Part shown: positions 53,260-61,069 of the stretch, one piece after another
Layout: every line of letters begins with the position of its first letter
Numbering within the stretch: position 1 is the stretch's first letter
DNA from: Serpentinicella sp031432315
GTDB lineage: Bacteria; Bacillota; Clostridia; Peptostreptococcales; Natronincolaceae
DNA: 64,000 nucleotides
Reading direction: 5' to 3'
Assembly (NCBI RefSeq): GCF_031432315.1
Contig: NZ_JAVKGO010000001.1
Span: 186,001-250,000, forward strand
Translations under genes and position numbers: made by a program
Notes under the pieces: model-generated
The model's database searches: none
Told to the model about the DNA's origin: nothing
The model's input: the letters and a program-made list of their open reading frames with translations, nothing else

Positions 53260-54909
53260 ATGAGAAAAGAAAGAAAAGAAAAAGAAAGAAAAATGAATAC
53301 AACAAAAAATAGACTTAAATCAATCGGATATATATCAAGCGCATTACTACTTTTACTAGTGATGCGGTTGTTTTATCTACAAGTGATTATGCATGATTAC
53401 TATAGCCATATGGCCGATAATCAAAGCGGATACAAAATAAACATAGACTGTGGTCGTGGTAATATATTAGACAGAAACTATAAGCAACTAACGAATAAAA
53501 CAAATGAAAGAAAGATAATAGTAGACAGAAGAATTTTTAACGCAAGTGAAGAAAATCTAAATACACTAATGCAATTTAGTCCAAGAGAAGAAGTACAATC
53601 ATTAACAAATAGTGTAAGAGCAACCCAAGAGTTAACATTGCTAGACCCTACAGTCAACTGGAATGATCCGAAAATCATTGCAATGAGAGGGGTTTTTGTT
53701 GTTGATAAATTTATAAGGTATGATAGTGATCAATTAGCCCCCCATCTTCTAGGCTACTTACATAATGACACACAGGAAGGTATTACTGGTGTAGAGGCAT
53801 CTTTTAATCACATTTTGATGGGGGCTCCATATAAACAAAGATTTACCTTAGATGGAAAAAAAAGAATTGTGCCATCCCAAGGGAGTGTTATGGTACATAA
53901 TGAAGAAATAAGAAAAAACCTACGGTTAACCATTGATCATTCCATACAAGAAATAGCCGAGGAGGCCTTAGAAAAGGAGAACCATAATGGCGCTGTCGTT
54001 ATTTCCGATGTGACAACAGGAGAAATACTTGCCCTTGCAAGCACACCAAAATTCAATCCAAATAAAACAAATCAGTATAATAATAGGGAACTTATAAACA
54101 AAGCAACAAGCCCGTACAGCCCAGCTTCAATATTTAAAATAATTTTAGCTATAGAGGCATTAGAACAAAATCTTGTAACCCTAGACCAAGTCTTCTACTG
54201 TAAGGGCGTAGAAGATGGATTTGGCTGTATGGCGCATGATCATGAAGACGGAGAAGTAGCCCTTACCTTCAAAGAAGCCTTTGCTTCATCCTGTAATTCT
54301 ACTTTTATACAACTAGGAAAACAAATAGGTGGAAAAAAAATTAAGCAGCGAGCCAAAAGCTTAGGATTAGGAGATTTTGAATTAGATGGTTTGGTTAAAA
54401 TATCAAGTGCACTACCCACTGGAGACCATTTACTTGGCAGAGCAATAGGAAATATATCAATGGGGCAGGGGCAAGTAGAAACAACTCCAGTACAAGTTAA
54501 TCAATTGATACAAATTATAGCCAATAATGGTGTTAAAAAACCACTTTATATAACAAAAGACATAGTGGACGATGAAAATAATCTACTAGAAGTTTTAGCT
54601 ATATCTCAACAAGAAGAAAGGGTACTTACCTCAGAAACAACAAATAAAATTCAAGAAATGATGCAGTCAGTCACAAAAGAGGGAACAGGTACAAGAGTAG
54701 AAGAATTAGGAGAGGTGACTGCAGGAAAAACTGGCACTGCCCAGCGTGGAGGTAACCAAGAAAATAACGCCTGGTTTGCAGGCTATTATCCAATAGATAA
54801 TCCTAAATATGCAATTACAGTGTTTATAGAAGCAGGACAATCTGGAAGCAGAGTTGCAGTACCAGTTTTTAAAGAAATAGTAGAAAAGTTAATACAATTG
54901 GAATTTTAA
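53260..54909 (+). CDS. Class B penicillin-binding protein (transpeptidase)
   Basis: This 549-residue membrane-anchored transpeptidase cross-links peptidoglycan. After a basic N-terminus (RKERKEKERK) there is one membrane helix (about residues 22-42), a PBP-dimer region, and the transpeptidase domain with catalytic S290 in SPASIFK, SCN in ASSCNSTF, and KTG in TAGKTGTAQRGG. It resembles the shorter SpoVD/PbpA-like class B group and lacks PASTA repeats; its closeness to sigK hints at, but does not show, a sporulation role. ATG 53260 lies after AGGGGG, which may be masked by a hairpin. Confidence 0.92.
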   Translation: MRKERKEKERKMNTTKNRLKSIGYISSALLLLLVMRLFYLQVIMHDYYSHMADNQSGYKINIDCGRGNILDRNYKQLTNKTNERKIIVDRRIFNASEENLNTLMQFSPREEVQSLTNSVRATQELTLLDPTVNWNDPKIIAMRGVFVVDKFIRYDSDQLAPHLLGYLHNDTQEGITGVEASFNHILMGAPYKQRFTLDGKKRIVPSQGSVMVHNEEIRKNLRLTIDHSIQEIAEEALEKENHNGAVVISDVTTGEILALASTPKFNPNKTNQYNNRELINKATSPYSPASIFKIILAIEALEQNLVTLDQVFYCKGVEDGFGCMAHDHEDGEVALTFKEAFASSCNSTFIQLGKQIGGKKIKQRAKSLGLGDFELDGLVKISSALPTGDHLLGRAIGNISMGQGQVETTPVQVNQLIQIIANNGVKKPLYITKDIVDDENNLLEVLAISQQEERVLTSETTNKIQEMMQSVTKEGTGTRVEELGEVTAGKTGTAQRGGNQENNAWFAGYYPIDNPKYAITVFIEAGQSGSRVAVPVFKEIVEKLIQLEF

Positions 54910-55014
54910 AAAAATAAAGATTTTTAATAGATGAACTTGAAAGTCGATAAATTTGAAGCAGGGAAGGTATATTTTTTATATTTATTCGACTAAACCTAAT
55001 GATGCAATTTCCTC

Positions 55015-55047
55015 GTGCAAGAGAACAATCTTGCACTTTATTTTTTT
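55015..55047 (+). terminator. Intrinsic terminator of the PBP gene
   Basis: GTGCAAGA (55015-55022) pairs with TCTTGCAC (55029-55036), then a T-rich tract. The rest of the 307-base gap up to sigK holds the putative promoter at 55132. Confidence 0.85.
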
Positions 55048-55131
55048 ATTAAGTACAGAAGTATCTATATTTATTTTAAAACAAATTGAAACATAGACAA
55101 AGCATTGAAATTTTAATTGTTCCGTACATGC

Positions 55132-55168
55132 ACACATAACACAATACCCTCATATTATTTTAATATGA
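55132..55168 (+). promoter_or_regulatory. Possible mother-cell promoter and inverted repeat before sigK
   Basis: AC (55132-55133), 17 bases, then CATATTAT (55151-55158) fits a SigK-type pattern. TCATATT (55150-55156) and AATATGA (55162-55168) form a 7-bp inverted repeat over the -10. SigE normally transcribes sigK first, and no convincing SigE -35 is seen. Confidence 0.35.
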
Positions 55169-55216
55169 CCAATTTATTTTTTTCACAATTTTAAAGATAT
55201 GGGGGGAGATTTTAAA

Positions 55217-55924
55217 ATGTTAGGTGTATTAGTAGGGTTACTACCAGCAATAACAAATCCCATAGTGTTGGCCGTTTCATATATATCGAGCAATACTTCT
55301 TTTCCAAAACCACTTTCCAAAGAAGAAGAGGAAAAGTACTTAGCACTTTTTGAACAAGGAGACGAAGATGCAAGAAATATTTTAGTAGAGCGTAACCTAC
55401 GTTTAGTAGCACATATCGTTAAAAAATATGGAAATGTTGGGTTTGACGTAGATGACCTTATCTCTATTGGAACAATAGGACTAATAAAAGGCATTACCAC
55501 TTTTAATCGAGAAAAAGGCACCCGCCTTGCCACATATGCAGCGCGGTGTATTGAAAATGAAATCTTAATGACAATTAGATCAAGTAAAAAAATAAAAACA
55601 GAAGTATCCTTGCAAGAACCTATAGGCATAGACAGAGAAGGAAATGAAATATCCCTAATAGATGTATTAGGTACAGACACGGATGAAGTTATAAACGAAG
55701 TAGAGCTAAAGCTCCAAGTAAAAAAACTCTACGAAAAAATGAAGAGCATACTTAAAAAAAGAGAGCAAATCGTTTTAGAAATGCGATATGGACTGTGCCA
55801 AAAAAGCAGTAAAACCCAAAGAGAAATAGCAAAAACCCTTGGCATATCAAGATCCTATGTTTCTAGGATTGAAAAAAGAGCCATAAAAAAACTTTACCAA
55901 GCCCTAGAAGCAAACAAAGATTAA
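55217..55924 (+). CDS. sigK: Sporulation sigma factor SigK (pro-sigma-K)
   Basis: SigK directs late mother-cell transcription, including coat genes. The 235-residue protein has a hydrophobic N-terminus (MLGVLVGLLPAITNPIVLAVSY) resembling the B. subtilis pro-peptide, then NLRLVAHIVKKYGNVGFDVDDLISIGTIGLIKGI (sigma region 2) around residues 62-95, ATYAARCIENEILM and the region 4 helix-turn-helix near the C-terminus (TQREIAKTLGISRSYVSRIEKRA). The gene is continuous, so there is no skin element inside it. ATG 55217 has GGGGGGAGAT upstream. Processing by SpoIVFB is likely but its gene is not in the window. Confidence 0.95.
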   Translation: MLGVLVGLLPAITNPIVLAVSYISSNTSFPKPLSKEEEEKYLALFEQGDEDARNILVERNLRLVAHIVKKYGNVGFDVDDLISIGTIGLIKGITTFNREKGTRLATYAARCIENEILMTIRSSKKIKTEVSLQEPIGIDREGNEISLIDVLGTDTDEVINEVELKLQVKKLYEKMKSILKKREQIVLEMRYGLCQKSSKTQREIAKTLGISRSYVSRIEKRAIKKLYQALEANKD

Positions 55925-55934
55925 TGATAATTAT

Positions 55935-55975
55935 AACAAAAATAGCTTCAATAACGGAGGCTGTTTTTGTTTTGG
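55935..55975 (+). terminator. Intrinsic terminator of sigK
   Basis: ACAAAAATAGC (55936-55946) pairs with GCTGTTTTTGT (55960-55970), with one G-T pair. Confidence 0.75.
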
Positions 55976-56237
55976 TGAAATAACATTATAAATATTTTTT
56001 AAGTCATAACAAAAGTGGCTAAAGAGGGACAATTTGTTATTTATTCAATCATGCCTGATGGAGTATTCCACAAATATCCACAATTAGACAAAATCCCTAG
56101 TAATAATGAGGAATCCTATCTAATTATATAATTAAATGTTGAAATTTAAATATTTCCAAGGCAATAAATAGGCCTAAAGTCCAATTATAAATTCCTTTTT
56201 AAAATTAAACATAAAAACGTTCTTTTACCAATAATTA
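55976..56237 (+). other. Gene-free AT-rich region after sigK
   Basis: I see no gene or RNA family in this stretch. Two short DnaA-box-like strings near 56064-56082 are noted and not accepted as a functional site. Confidence 0.3.
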
Positions 56238-56246
56238 TGATATAAT
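56238..56246 (+). promoter_or_regulatory. Extended -10 promoter
   Basis: TGATATAAT (56238-56246) is an extended -10 element about 38 bases before the YvyF-like gene; the -35 is poor. Confidence 0.5.
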
Positions 56247-56284
56247 ATATTAAAGATAAAAACATAAAATAAGGAAGTGAAGGC

Positions 56285-56701
56285 ATGAAAAAATCTATAA
56301 GAGCTTGTAGGAAATGTAGAAAACCAATACATGAAAAATCCCTTCACGAATACTGTGAAAGCTGCTATAAAAAAATAGAAGAAGTTTTTGAACAAATTAG
56401 AGACTATTTAAGAGAATTTCCAGGCGCAACTTCCTATGAAATGGAGCAAAGACTTGGCATACCCGTTCATGTGATAAATAACTTCGTAAAAGATGGCCGT
56501 TTAGTAGAAATGCCCAACGAATTTCTCAATATACAGTGTATCAAATGTAATTGTTTGCTTTTATCTGCTTATCACAAATATTGCCCAGCCTGCGAAGTAA
56601 AAATGATAAGAGAATTAGACGATGCAAAAGAAGCCCTTACACCAAAACAAATAAATACAAAAGAAAAAGGAAAAATGCACTTTAAATCATTCAATCGATA
56701 A
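56285..56701 (+). CDS. YvyF/TIGR03826-like zinc-ribbon and helix-turn-helix protein
   Basis: The 138-residue protein has an N-terminal zinc ribbon (CRKC at 8-11 and CESC at 24-27), a small winged-helix-like centre (TSYEMEQRLGIPVHVINNFVKDGRLVEM), and a second ribbon (CIKC and CPAC). This is the arrangement of YvyF/TIGR03826, often found in flagellar operons. Here no flagellar genes are near. A role as a small transcription factor or anti-sigma-like adaptor is possible. ATG 56285 has a GGAAGTG-type site. Confidence 0.75.
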   Translation: MKKSIRACRKCRKPIHEKSLHEYCESCYKKIEEVFEQIRDYLREFPGATSYEMEQRLGIPVHVINNFVKDGRLVEMPNEFLNIQCIKCNCLLLSAYHKYCPACEVKMIRELDDAKEALTPKQINTKEKGKMHFKSFNR

Positions 56702-56730
56702 TATAATAATGTATTGTAACCTTAATTAGG

Positions 56731-57053
56731 GTCATTCTATAGAATTATGCATGCCGGTTTGTCATTCTGAGCTTCGCGAAGAATATCAATTTAAATTTTG
56801 CAGACCCAAAATAGACCTTAGATTGTCATTCTGAGCATCAGCGAAGAATCTCGGTTTTGACTTTATAGATTTAAATTAGATTCTAGCCTGTCATTCTAAG
56901 CACCGCGAAGAATCTCGGTTTTGACTTTGTAGACTTAAATTAGATTCTCACTTGTCATTCTGAGCATCAGCGAAGAATCTCGGTTTTGACTTTATAGATT
57001 TAAATTAGATTCTCACCTGTCATTCTGAGCACCAGCGAAGAATCTCGCTTCTC
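56731..57053 (+). repeat. Tandem intergenic repeat, about 65-base period
   Basis: Five copies of a GTCATTCTGAGC-N(3-5)-CGAAGAATCTCG core begin at about 56761, 56825, 56890, 56954 and 57019, with a partial copy at 56731. The last four also share a linker beginning GTTTTGACTTTATAG, giving a 64-65-base period. ATTCT and AGAAT ends are complementary, so each core can fold. Cores of this type occur between genes in many bacteria; they may be REP/MITE-like elements. Confidence 0.85.
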
Positions 57054-57109
57054 AACAAAAAAATACTATAATTACTAATTAAATAAAAATAAACAAAAGA
57101 GGTGAAAAC

Positions 57110-57622
57110 ATGAAACTACTCACACCCCATATGTACGCAGAATCAATTTTTGACATAAACCTAGAAAAACTAAAAGAAAAAAACATTAAAGGACTTATCA
57201 TCGACATAGACAACACCCTAGTAGCCTGGGATATAAAATACGCTAATGAAAAAACAACAAAATGGCTACAAAGTCTTCAAAAAGAGGGCTTTAAAGTCTG
57301 TCTTGTTTCGAATAACACAGAAAATCGTGTAGTAACTTTCAACGAAGCCCTAAAACTACCAGCCATCCATAGAGCCAACAAACCCAGAAGAAAAGCATTT
57401 AAAAAAGCATTAAAAATTCTAGAAACCGACATTGACACAACAGCAATTATTGGGGACCAAATTTTTACTGATATATTAGGGGGCAATCGAATGGGATTAT
57501 TCACCGTACTTGTTGTACCTATTGTCAGCAAAGAATTCTGGTGGACAAACTTCGTCAGAAAAATCGAAAGACATGTCTTAAGGGTCGTTTTAAAAGATCA
57601 TATTAAGGAGGGGGACAAATGA
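57110..57622 (+). CDS. yqeG: YqeG family HAD IIIA-type phosphatase
   Basis: The 170-residue HAD-fold protein has DIDNTLVAWD with the nucleophile region at residues 32-36, LVSNNTENR, the lysine region HRANKPRRKAFKKAL and GDQIFTDILGGN. YqeG is a conserved Firmicutes phosphatase near genes for ribosome assembly or shikimate metabolism; its substrate is not settled. ATG 57110 has an AGAGGTG site. It overlaps aroE by four bases (ATGA). Confidence 0.92.
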   Translation: MKLLTPHMYAESIFDINLEKLKEKNIKGLIIDIDNTLVAWDIKYANEKTTKWLQSLQKEGFKVCLVSNNTENRVVTFNEALKLPAIHRANKPRRKAFKKALKILETDIDTTAIIGDQIFTDILGGNRMGLFTVLVVPIVSKEFWWTNFVRKIERHVLRVVLKDHIKEGDK

Positions 57623-58479
57623 TAAATATAGACGGAAAAACAAAAACTGTATGCCTAATTGGTAACCCTGTGGCACACAGTTTTTCTCCTTTTATACACA
57701 ACTTTGGATTTGATTTACATAAAATAAATGCTGTATACCTAGCCCACAATGTTCAAGGTGAAGACCTAAAACAAGCAGTGGAGGGCATAAAAGTACTAGG
57801 ATACCTAGGTGCAAATGTTACATATCCACATAAAACTGAAATAATCAAACACCTAGATGAATTAACCGAAAGTGCTAAATTTATCGGCGCCGTTAACACC
57901 ATTCAAAATCAGAATGGAAAATTAATTGGACACAACACCGACGGGGATGGATTTGTTGCAGGACTTAAAAATAAAGGACATAATTTGGACAAGAAGACAA
58001 TATATATTTTAGGAGCAGGGGGCGCAGCTAGAAGTATAATATTCTCCCTTTGCAAAACCTTTCAGTGTAATATTACTCTCTGTAATAGAAACCTTGAAAA
58101 AGCTCAGCAAATACAACAAACCGTTAATGAACACCCAAATCTATTAGGAAAAATAGACACCTGCTTAACCCCAGATCAAATAGATACAAACAAAACAATA
58201 GACGTGATCATAAATTGTACACCTATAGGAATGGAAGAAACGATGAATCAAATTCCCTTTGAACAGCATATTACCTTTAATGAACGTATGTTAGTTTGTG
58301 ACCTCATATATCAACCTTATACAACCAAACTTCTACAAATCGCATTAGATCATAGCGCCAAAGTACACTATGGTTTAGACATGTTAATCTACCAAGGAAT
58401 CCTATCCTTTGAAATTTGGACAAATGAAACCCTTCCTTACAATGAAATTGATGCATTATTAAAAAGAAAGCTGTATTAA
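57619..58479 (+). CDS. aroE: Shikimate dehydrogenase
   Basis: AroE reduces 3-dehydroshikimate to shikimate with NADPH. The 286-residue protein has GNPVAHSFSP with shikimate-binding serines S21 and S23, NVTYPHKTE with the catalytic lysine K72, HNTDGDGF, the ILGAGGAARSI nucleotide loop and the C-terminal GLDMLIYQG. ATG 57619 has an AAGGAGGGGG site inside yqeG. Confidence 0.96.
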   Translation: MINIDGKTKTVCLIGNPVAHSFSPFIHNFGFDLHKINAVYLAHNVQGEDLKQAVEGIKVLGYLGANVTYPHKTEIIKHLDELTESAKFIGAVNTIQNQNGKLIGHNTDGDGFVAGLKNKGHNLDKKTIYILGAGGAARSIIFSLCKTFQCNITLCNRNLEKAQQIQQTVNEHPNLLGKIDTCLTPDQIDTNKTIDVIINCTPIGMEETMNQIPFEQHITFNERMLVCDLIYQPYTTKLLQIALDHSAKVHYGLDMLIYQGILSFEIWTNETLPYNEIDALLKRKLY

Positions 58480-58526
58480 ATATAAACAATATTCCTTTGA
58501 ACTTTCAGATTAATCTTTAATTATGA

Positions 58527-58555
58527 TTGAAATTAAATCATAACCCTGATACAAT
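58527..58555 (+). promoter_or_regulatory. Sigma-A promoter for the pilin-like genes
   Basis: TTGAAA (58527-58532), 17 bases, TACAAT (58550-58555), with a TG one base before the -10. Confidence 0.7.
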
Positions 58556-58633
58556 GAAAGAAAATGTACATATTTCATACCATGTATCGATGGATCATAT
58601 ACATCTAAGGAAAAATATTTGAGGGGGATAAAA

Positions 58634-59803
58634 ATGAAAAAATATTTTTCAAACCAAAGAGGCGCAAGCTTAACCTTAGTCCTAGTAGTGTTTTTAGTAC
58701 TAAGCGTATTTGCAGCCGCCATTATTAACGTAACCTCCTCTGATCATAAAGAAACCCTATACCAAGAAAGAAATATGCAAGCCTACTATTTAGCCCGTTC
58801 AGGCGCAGAGGCAGTAGCCCAAAGAATAATTGATAAACCAGATGAAATTAATAATATTCTTGAAAAAGAAGGAAATGTAGTAGGTGAAAATATTGACATT
58901 GAAGTAGAAAAAGATAGCGACAACATCATCATTGAATCAACAGCAACAGTAGAATTTGGTAAAGGTACAACCAGTGAAACTGTGGTTATAAAGTTAATGG
59001 GTAAAGGTTCCGAAGGTGAATCAGTTAACTCTGGTTTTGATTATGCAATTGCTACTAGGGGAAATATATTAGGTGCTGGAGTCATCAATGGTAACGTTCG
59101 AACACTAGATGGTAATAGAAACAACGTTGAACCAGTGGTAAACGGGGAGGTAGATGGTGGGGAAGTTATTTTCCCTGAAATACCATCCTCAACAAGCTTT
59201 GATGAGGATATACATCCAATTAATGAAGAACAGCTTCAGCTCCCAACCCCCACATGGCCTCCAATAAGTGAAAAGAAAATAGAATATCCAAATCATTCGG
59301 TGTTCTCAAATTGGGGTTTAGGGGCAGGAACAAAAGTCATCATTGATACAGGTGCTAATAAAAACAATGTGCTTTTTATAAAAATTAATAATTTAGTTAA
59401 TATAGGAGCTGCATTAGCTGGTGCCCCTATCGATATTGAGGTTACTGGTAATGGAACGTTATTATTAGAAACTAATGGATTTCAAATCACAAATGCCCAC
59501 GCAAGTATTAGAACAACAGGGAATACAAAAGTTATTCTACACAACAGAAGCAATACTGTTCAGCTTACGGTCGGTGGAAGTGGAGCAAATATAAATATTA
59601 TTAATGAGTCTAATATAGAGACATTACTTAATACAGGTGGAAACCTAACGGGTTCGATTTATGCCAAAGGGGATGTAAGGATTCAAAGTGGCTCCTCTGT
59701 AACACATCCTTCTTTCGGTAATGAAGATGGTGATTTAGAACCAATACCCTCAGGTGATGCAACTATAACTTATTCCCATGATCGAAAGGTTTATATAAAT
59801 TAG
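58634..59803 (+). CDS. PilX-like type IV pilus assembly protein
   Basis: The 389-residue protein has a short basic leader (MKKYFSNQRG) followed by a hydrophobic helix (ASLTLVLVVFLVLSVFAAAIINV) and a YLARSGAEAVAQR segment, typical of PilX_N pilus proteins. It lacks the Glu5 of major pilins. The large C-terminal part (about 150-389) is glycine/asparagine-rich and strand-rich, possibly a beta-helix. ATG 58634 has a GAGGGGGAT site. It is followed by two more pilin-like genes. Confidence 0.8.
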   Translation: MKKYFSNQRGASLTLVLVVFLVLSVFAAAIINVTSSDHKETLYQERNMQAYYLARSGAEAVAQRIIDKPDEINNILEKEGNVVGENIDIEVEKDSDNIIIESTATVEFGKGTTSETVVIKLMGKGSEGESVNSGFDYAIATRGNILGAGVINGNVRTLDGNRNNVEPVVNGEVDGGEVIFPEIPSSTSFDEDIHPINEEQLQLPTPTWPPISEKKIEYPNHSVFSNWGLGAGTKVIIDTGANKNNVLFIKINNLVNIGAALAGAPIDIEVTGNGTLLLETNGFQITNAHASIRTTGNTKVILHNRSNTVQLTVGGSGANINIINESNIETLLNTGGNLTGSIYAKGDVRIQSGSSVTHPSFGNEDGDLEPIPSGDATITYSHDRKVYIN

Positions 59804-59841
59804 TTTAATTTTAAATCAACCCTGAAAGGAGAATGCCCACC

Positions 59842-60168
59842 ATGAAAAAACAAATGAATCAAAAAGGCCTTACACTAATTGAAGTATTGGTTTCCTTAGC
59901 ACTTATCGGTCTAATCATGGTGAGTCTCATTCCTATTTTGACCTTTGGATTTAGACATGTTTTTCGTGGGGGCCACCGTACAACCGTAGCATTTGAAGCC
60001 CAGCAAGAAATTGAATCTGCCATTAGTGCAGGAACCTCAGATGGCGAAGTTGAATCAATGACAATACGTTTTGGCGACAAAGAAGACGGAAAAATTAAAG
60101 TTAACGGAACTTGGATCAAAGAAGGAAATATAAAATACTTTGTACCATTTGTACCGAATGAACAATAA
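59842..60168 (+). CDS. Type IV prepilin-like protein (PilV/PulI-like)
   Basis: The 108-residue protein has a class III prepilin signal: basic leader MKKQMNQKG, then LTLIEVLVSLALIGLIMVSLI with Glu5, so a prepilin peptidase should cut after the glycine. The rest is a short pilin-like domain. I start at ATG 59842; ATG 59833 is one base from the AAAGGAG site. It lies between two other pilus genes. Confidence 0.85.
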   Translation: MKKQMNQKGLTLIEVLVSLALIGLIMVSLIPILTFGFRHVFRGGHRTTVAFEAQQEIESAISAGTSDGEVESMTIRFGDKEDGKIKVNGTWIKEGNIKYFVPFVPNEQ

Positions 60169-60187
60169 GGAAAGGAGTTAGCCACTT

Positions 60188-60709
60188 ATGTATAAAAAAA
60201 TTATCAAAAATAACAAAGGCATTACATTGGTAGAATTAATTGTTGCCATGGCAATTGTTTCGATAATTGGTGGACTAACGATTTCCATGTTTTCCTTTGG
60301 TATTACAGCATTTAGTAGAAGTGATCAACAGTATCAAATACAATCAGACCTAAGGTTTGCTACCCAATTTATAACAAGGGAAGTAAGGAATGCAGGAAGT
60401 GTAGATTTACAGGGAAATATTCAGGATTTCGAACAAGACTTCGAACAAAGCTTGGAACAAGGCTACAATTATATTTATTATAAAAACGGGGAGCTCAAGT
60501 ATAAAGCATCCACAGGGGAAAAACATTCCTTATTAAAAAATGTACAAATAGATGATCAAGAGATATTTTCTAGTAGTGATAATTTATTAAAAATCGAACT
60601 AAATGGAAACAAAAACAACGAAAGCTTTAGTCTGACTACAAAAGTAGCATTAACCAACGCAAAACTAGATACGGAAAACAAAGGCAACGTCATAAAATTT
60701 TCGAAGTGA
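60188..60709 (+). CDS. Type IV prepilin-like protein (PilW/PulJ-like)
   Basis: The 173-residue protein has a prepilin signal: MYKKIIKNNKG, then ITLVELIVAMAIVSIIGGL with Glu5, followed by a QSDLRFATQFITREVRNAG region typical of minor pilins of the PilW/PulJ group. A small DFEQDFEQSLEQ repeat sits near residue 82. ATG 60188 has an AAAGGAG site. The minor pilins likely initiate or cap the pilus driven by the PilB motor downstream. Confidence 0.85.
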   Translation: MYKKIIKNNKGITLVELIVAMAIVSIIGGLTISMFSFGITAFSRSDQQYQIQSDLRFATQFITREVRNAGSVDLQGNIQDFEQDFEQSLEQGYNYIYYKNGELKYKASTGEKHSLLKNVQIDDQEIFSSSDNLLKIELNGNKNNESFSLTTKVALTNAKLDTENKGNVIKFSK

Positions 60710-60863
60710 TATACAATAACATATTTTACCTATATAAATTCACTTTTTTGAGAAGGGAATCCTACAGCAGTGTAGAATAATATACAAAAAAGAAGCAAAA
60801 TTCTCAAGGAAAAGCATGCAAAGTATAAATTTTCCAAATAAAAGTGCTTGATATACAAACAAC

Positions 60864-60892
60864 TTGATAAAAAAGTTTGCCTAAAGTATTTT
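60864..60892 (+). promoter_or_regulatory. Sigma-A promoter for the riboswitch and pilB operon
   Basis: TTGATA (60864-60869), 17 bases, TATTTT (60887-60892). The predicted start near 60900 falls just before the aptamer. Confidence 0.55.
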
Positions 60893-60904
60893 TAATTTGA
60901 GGCT

Positions 60905-60980
60905 AACTTAGGAACAGATGAATCACAGGTGTATTTGGACGCTTAAGCTGTGAGGATGTAGTGGCGTAACCGACCAAAAA
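60905..60980 (+). promoter_or_regulatory. Cyclic-di-GMP-II riboswitch aptamer
   Basis: The segment has the hallmarks of class II c-di-GMP aptamers: GGAACAGATGAAT (60911-60923), CACAG (60924-60928) pairing with CTGTG (60948-60952) as the pseudoknot helix, ACGC (60939-60942) pairing with GCGT (60964-60967), and the conserved 3' end TAGTG-GCG-TAACCGACC (59-75 of this line). The outer P1 helix is weak. It sits in the 360-base gap before pilB, and its 3' end overlaps the terminator. Confidence 0.88.
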
Positions 60981-61004
60981 TACCTAAATGTTTTTGGTTT
61001 TTTT
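60974..61004 (+). terminator. Riboswitch-controlled terminator before pilB
   Basis: CCAAAAA (60974-60980) pairs with TTTTTGG (60991-60997), followed by seven T residues. The left arm includes the last bases of the aptamer, so ligand binding should hinder it (an ON switch). Confidence 0.8.
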
Positions 61005-61069
61005 AAACAACAAATATCAGAATATTAAACCACTAATATGTTAAAATTCACATCAATAAGGAGGGGCTC

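Noticed and set aside
56064..56082. Two DnaA-box-like strings (TATTCCACA and ATATCCACA)
   Set aside because: Only two imperfect boxes, no dnaA/dnaN neighbours and no AT-cluster architecture, so no origin is claimed.
56731..57053. Possible CRISPR array
   Set aside because: The intervals between the cores are themselves repeated rather than unique spacers, and no cas genes are present.
60905..60980. Class I c-di-GMP (GEMM) riboswitch
   Set aside because: GGACGC-like text suggested it, but the ending TAACCGACC and the CACAG/CTGTG pseudoknot match class II.
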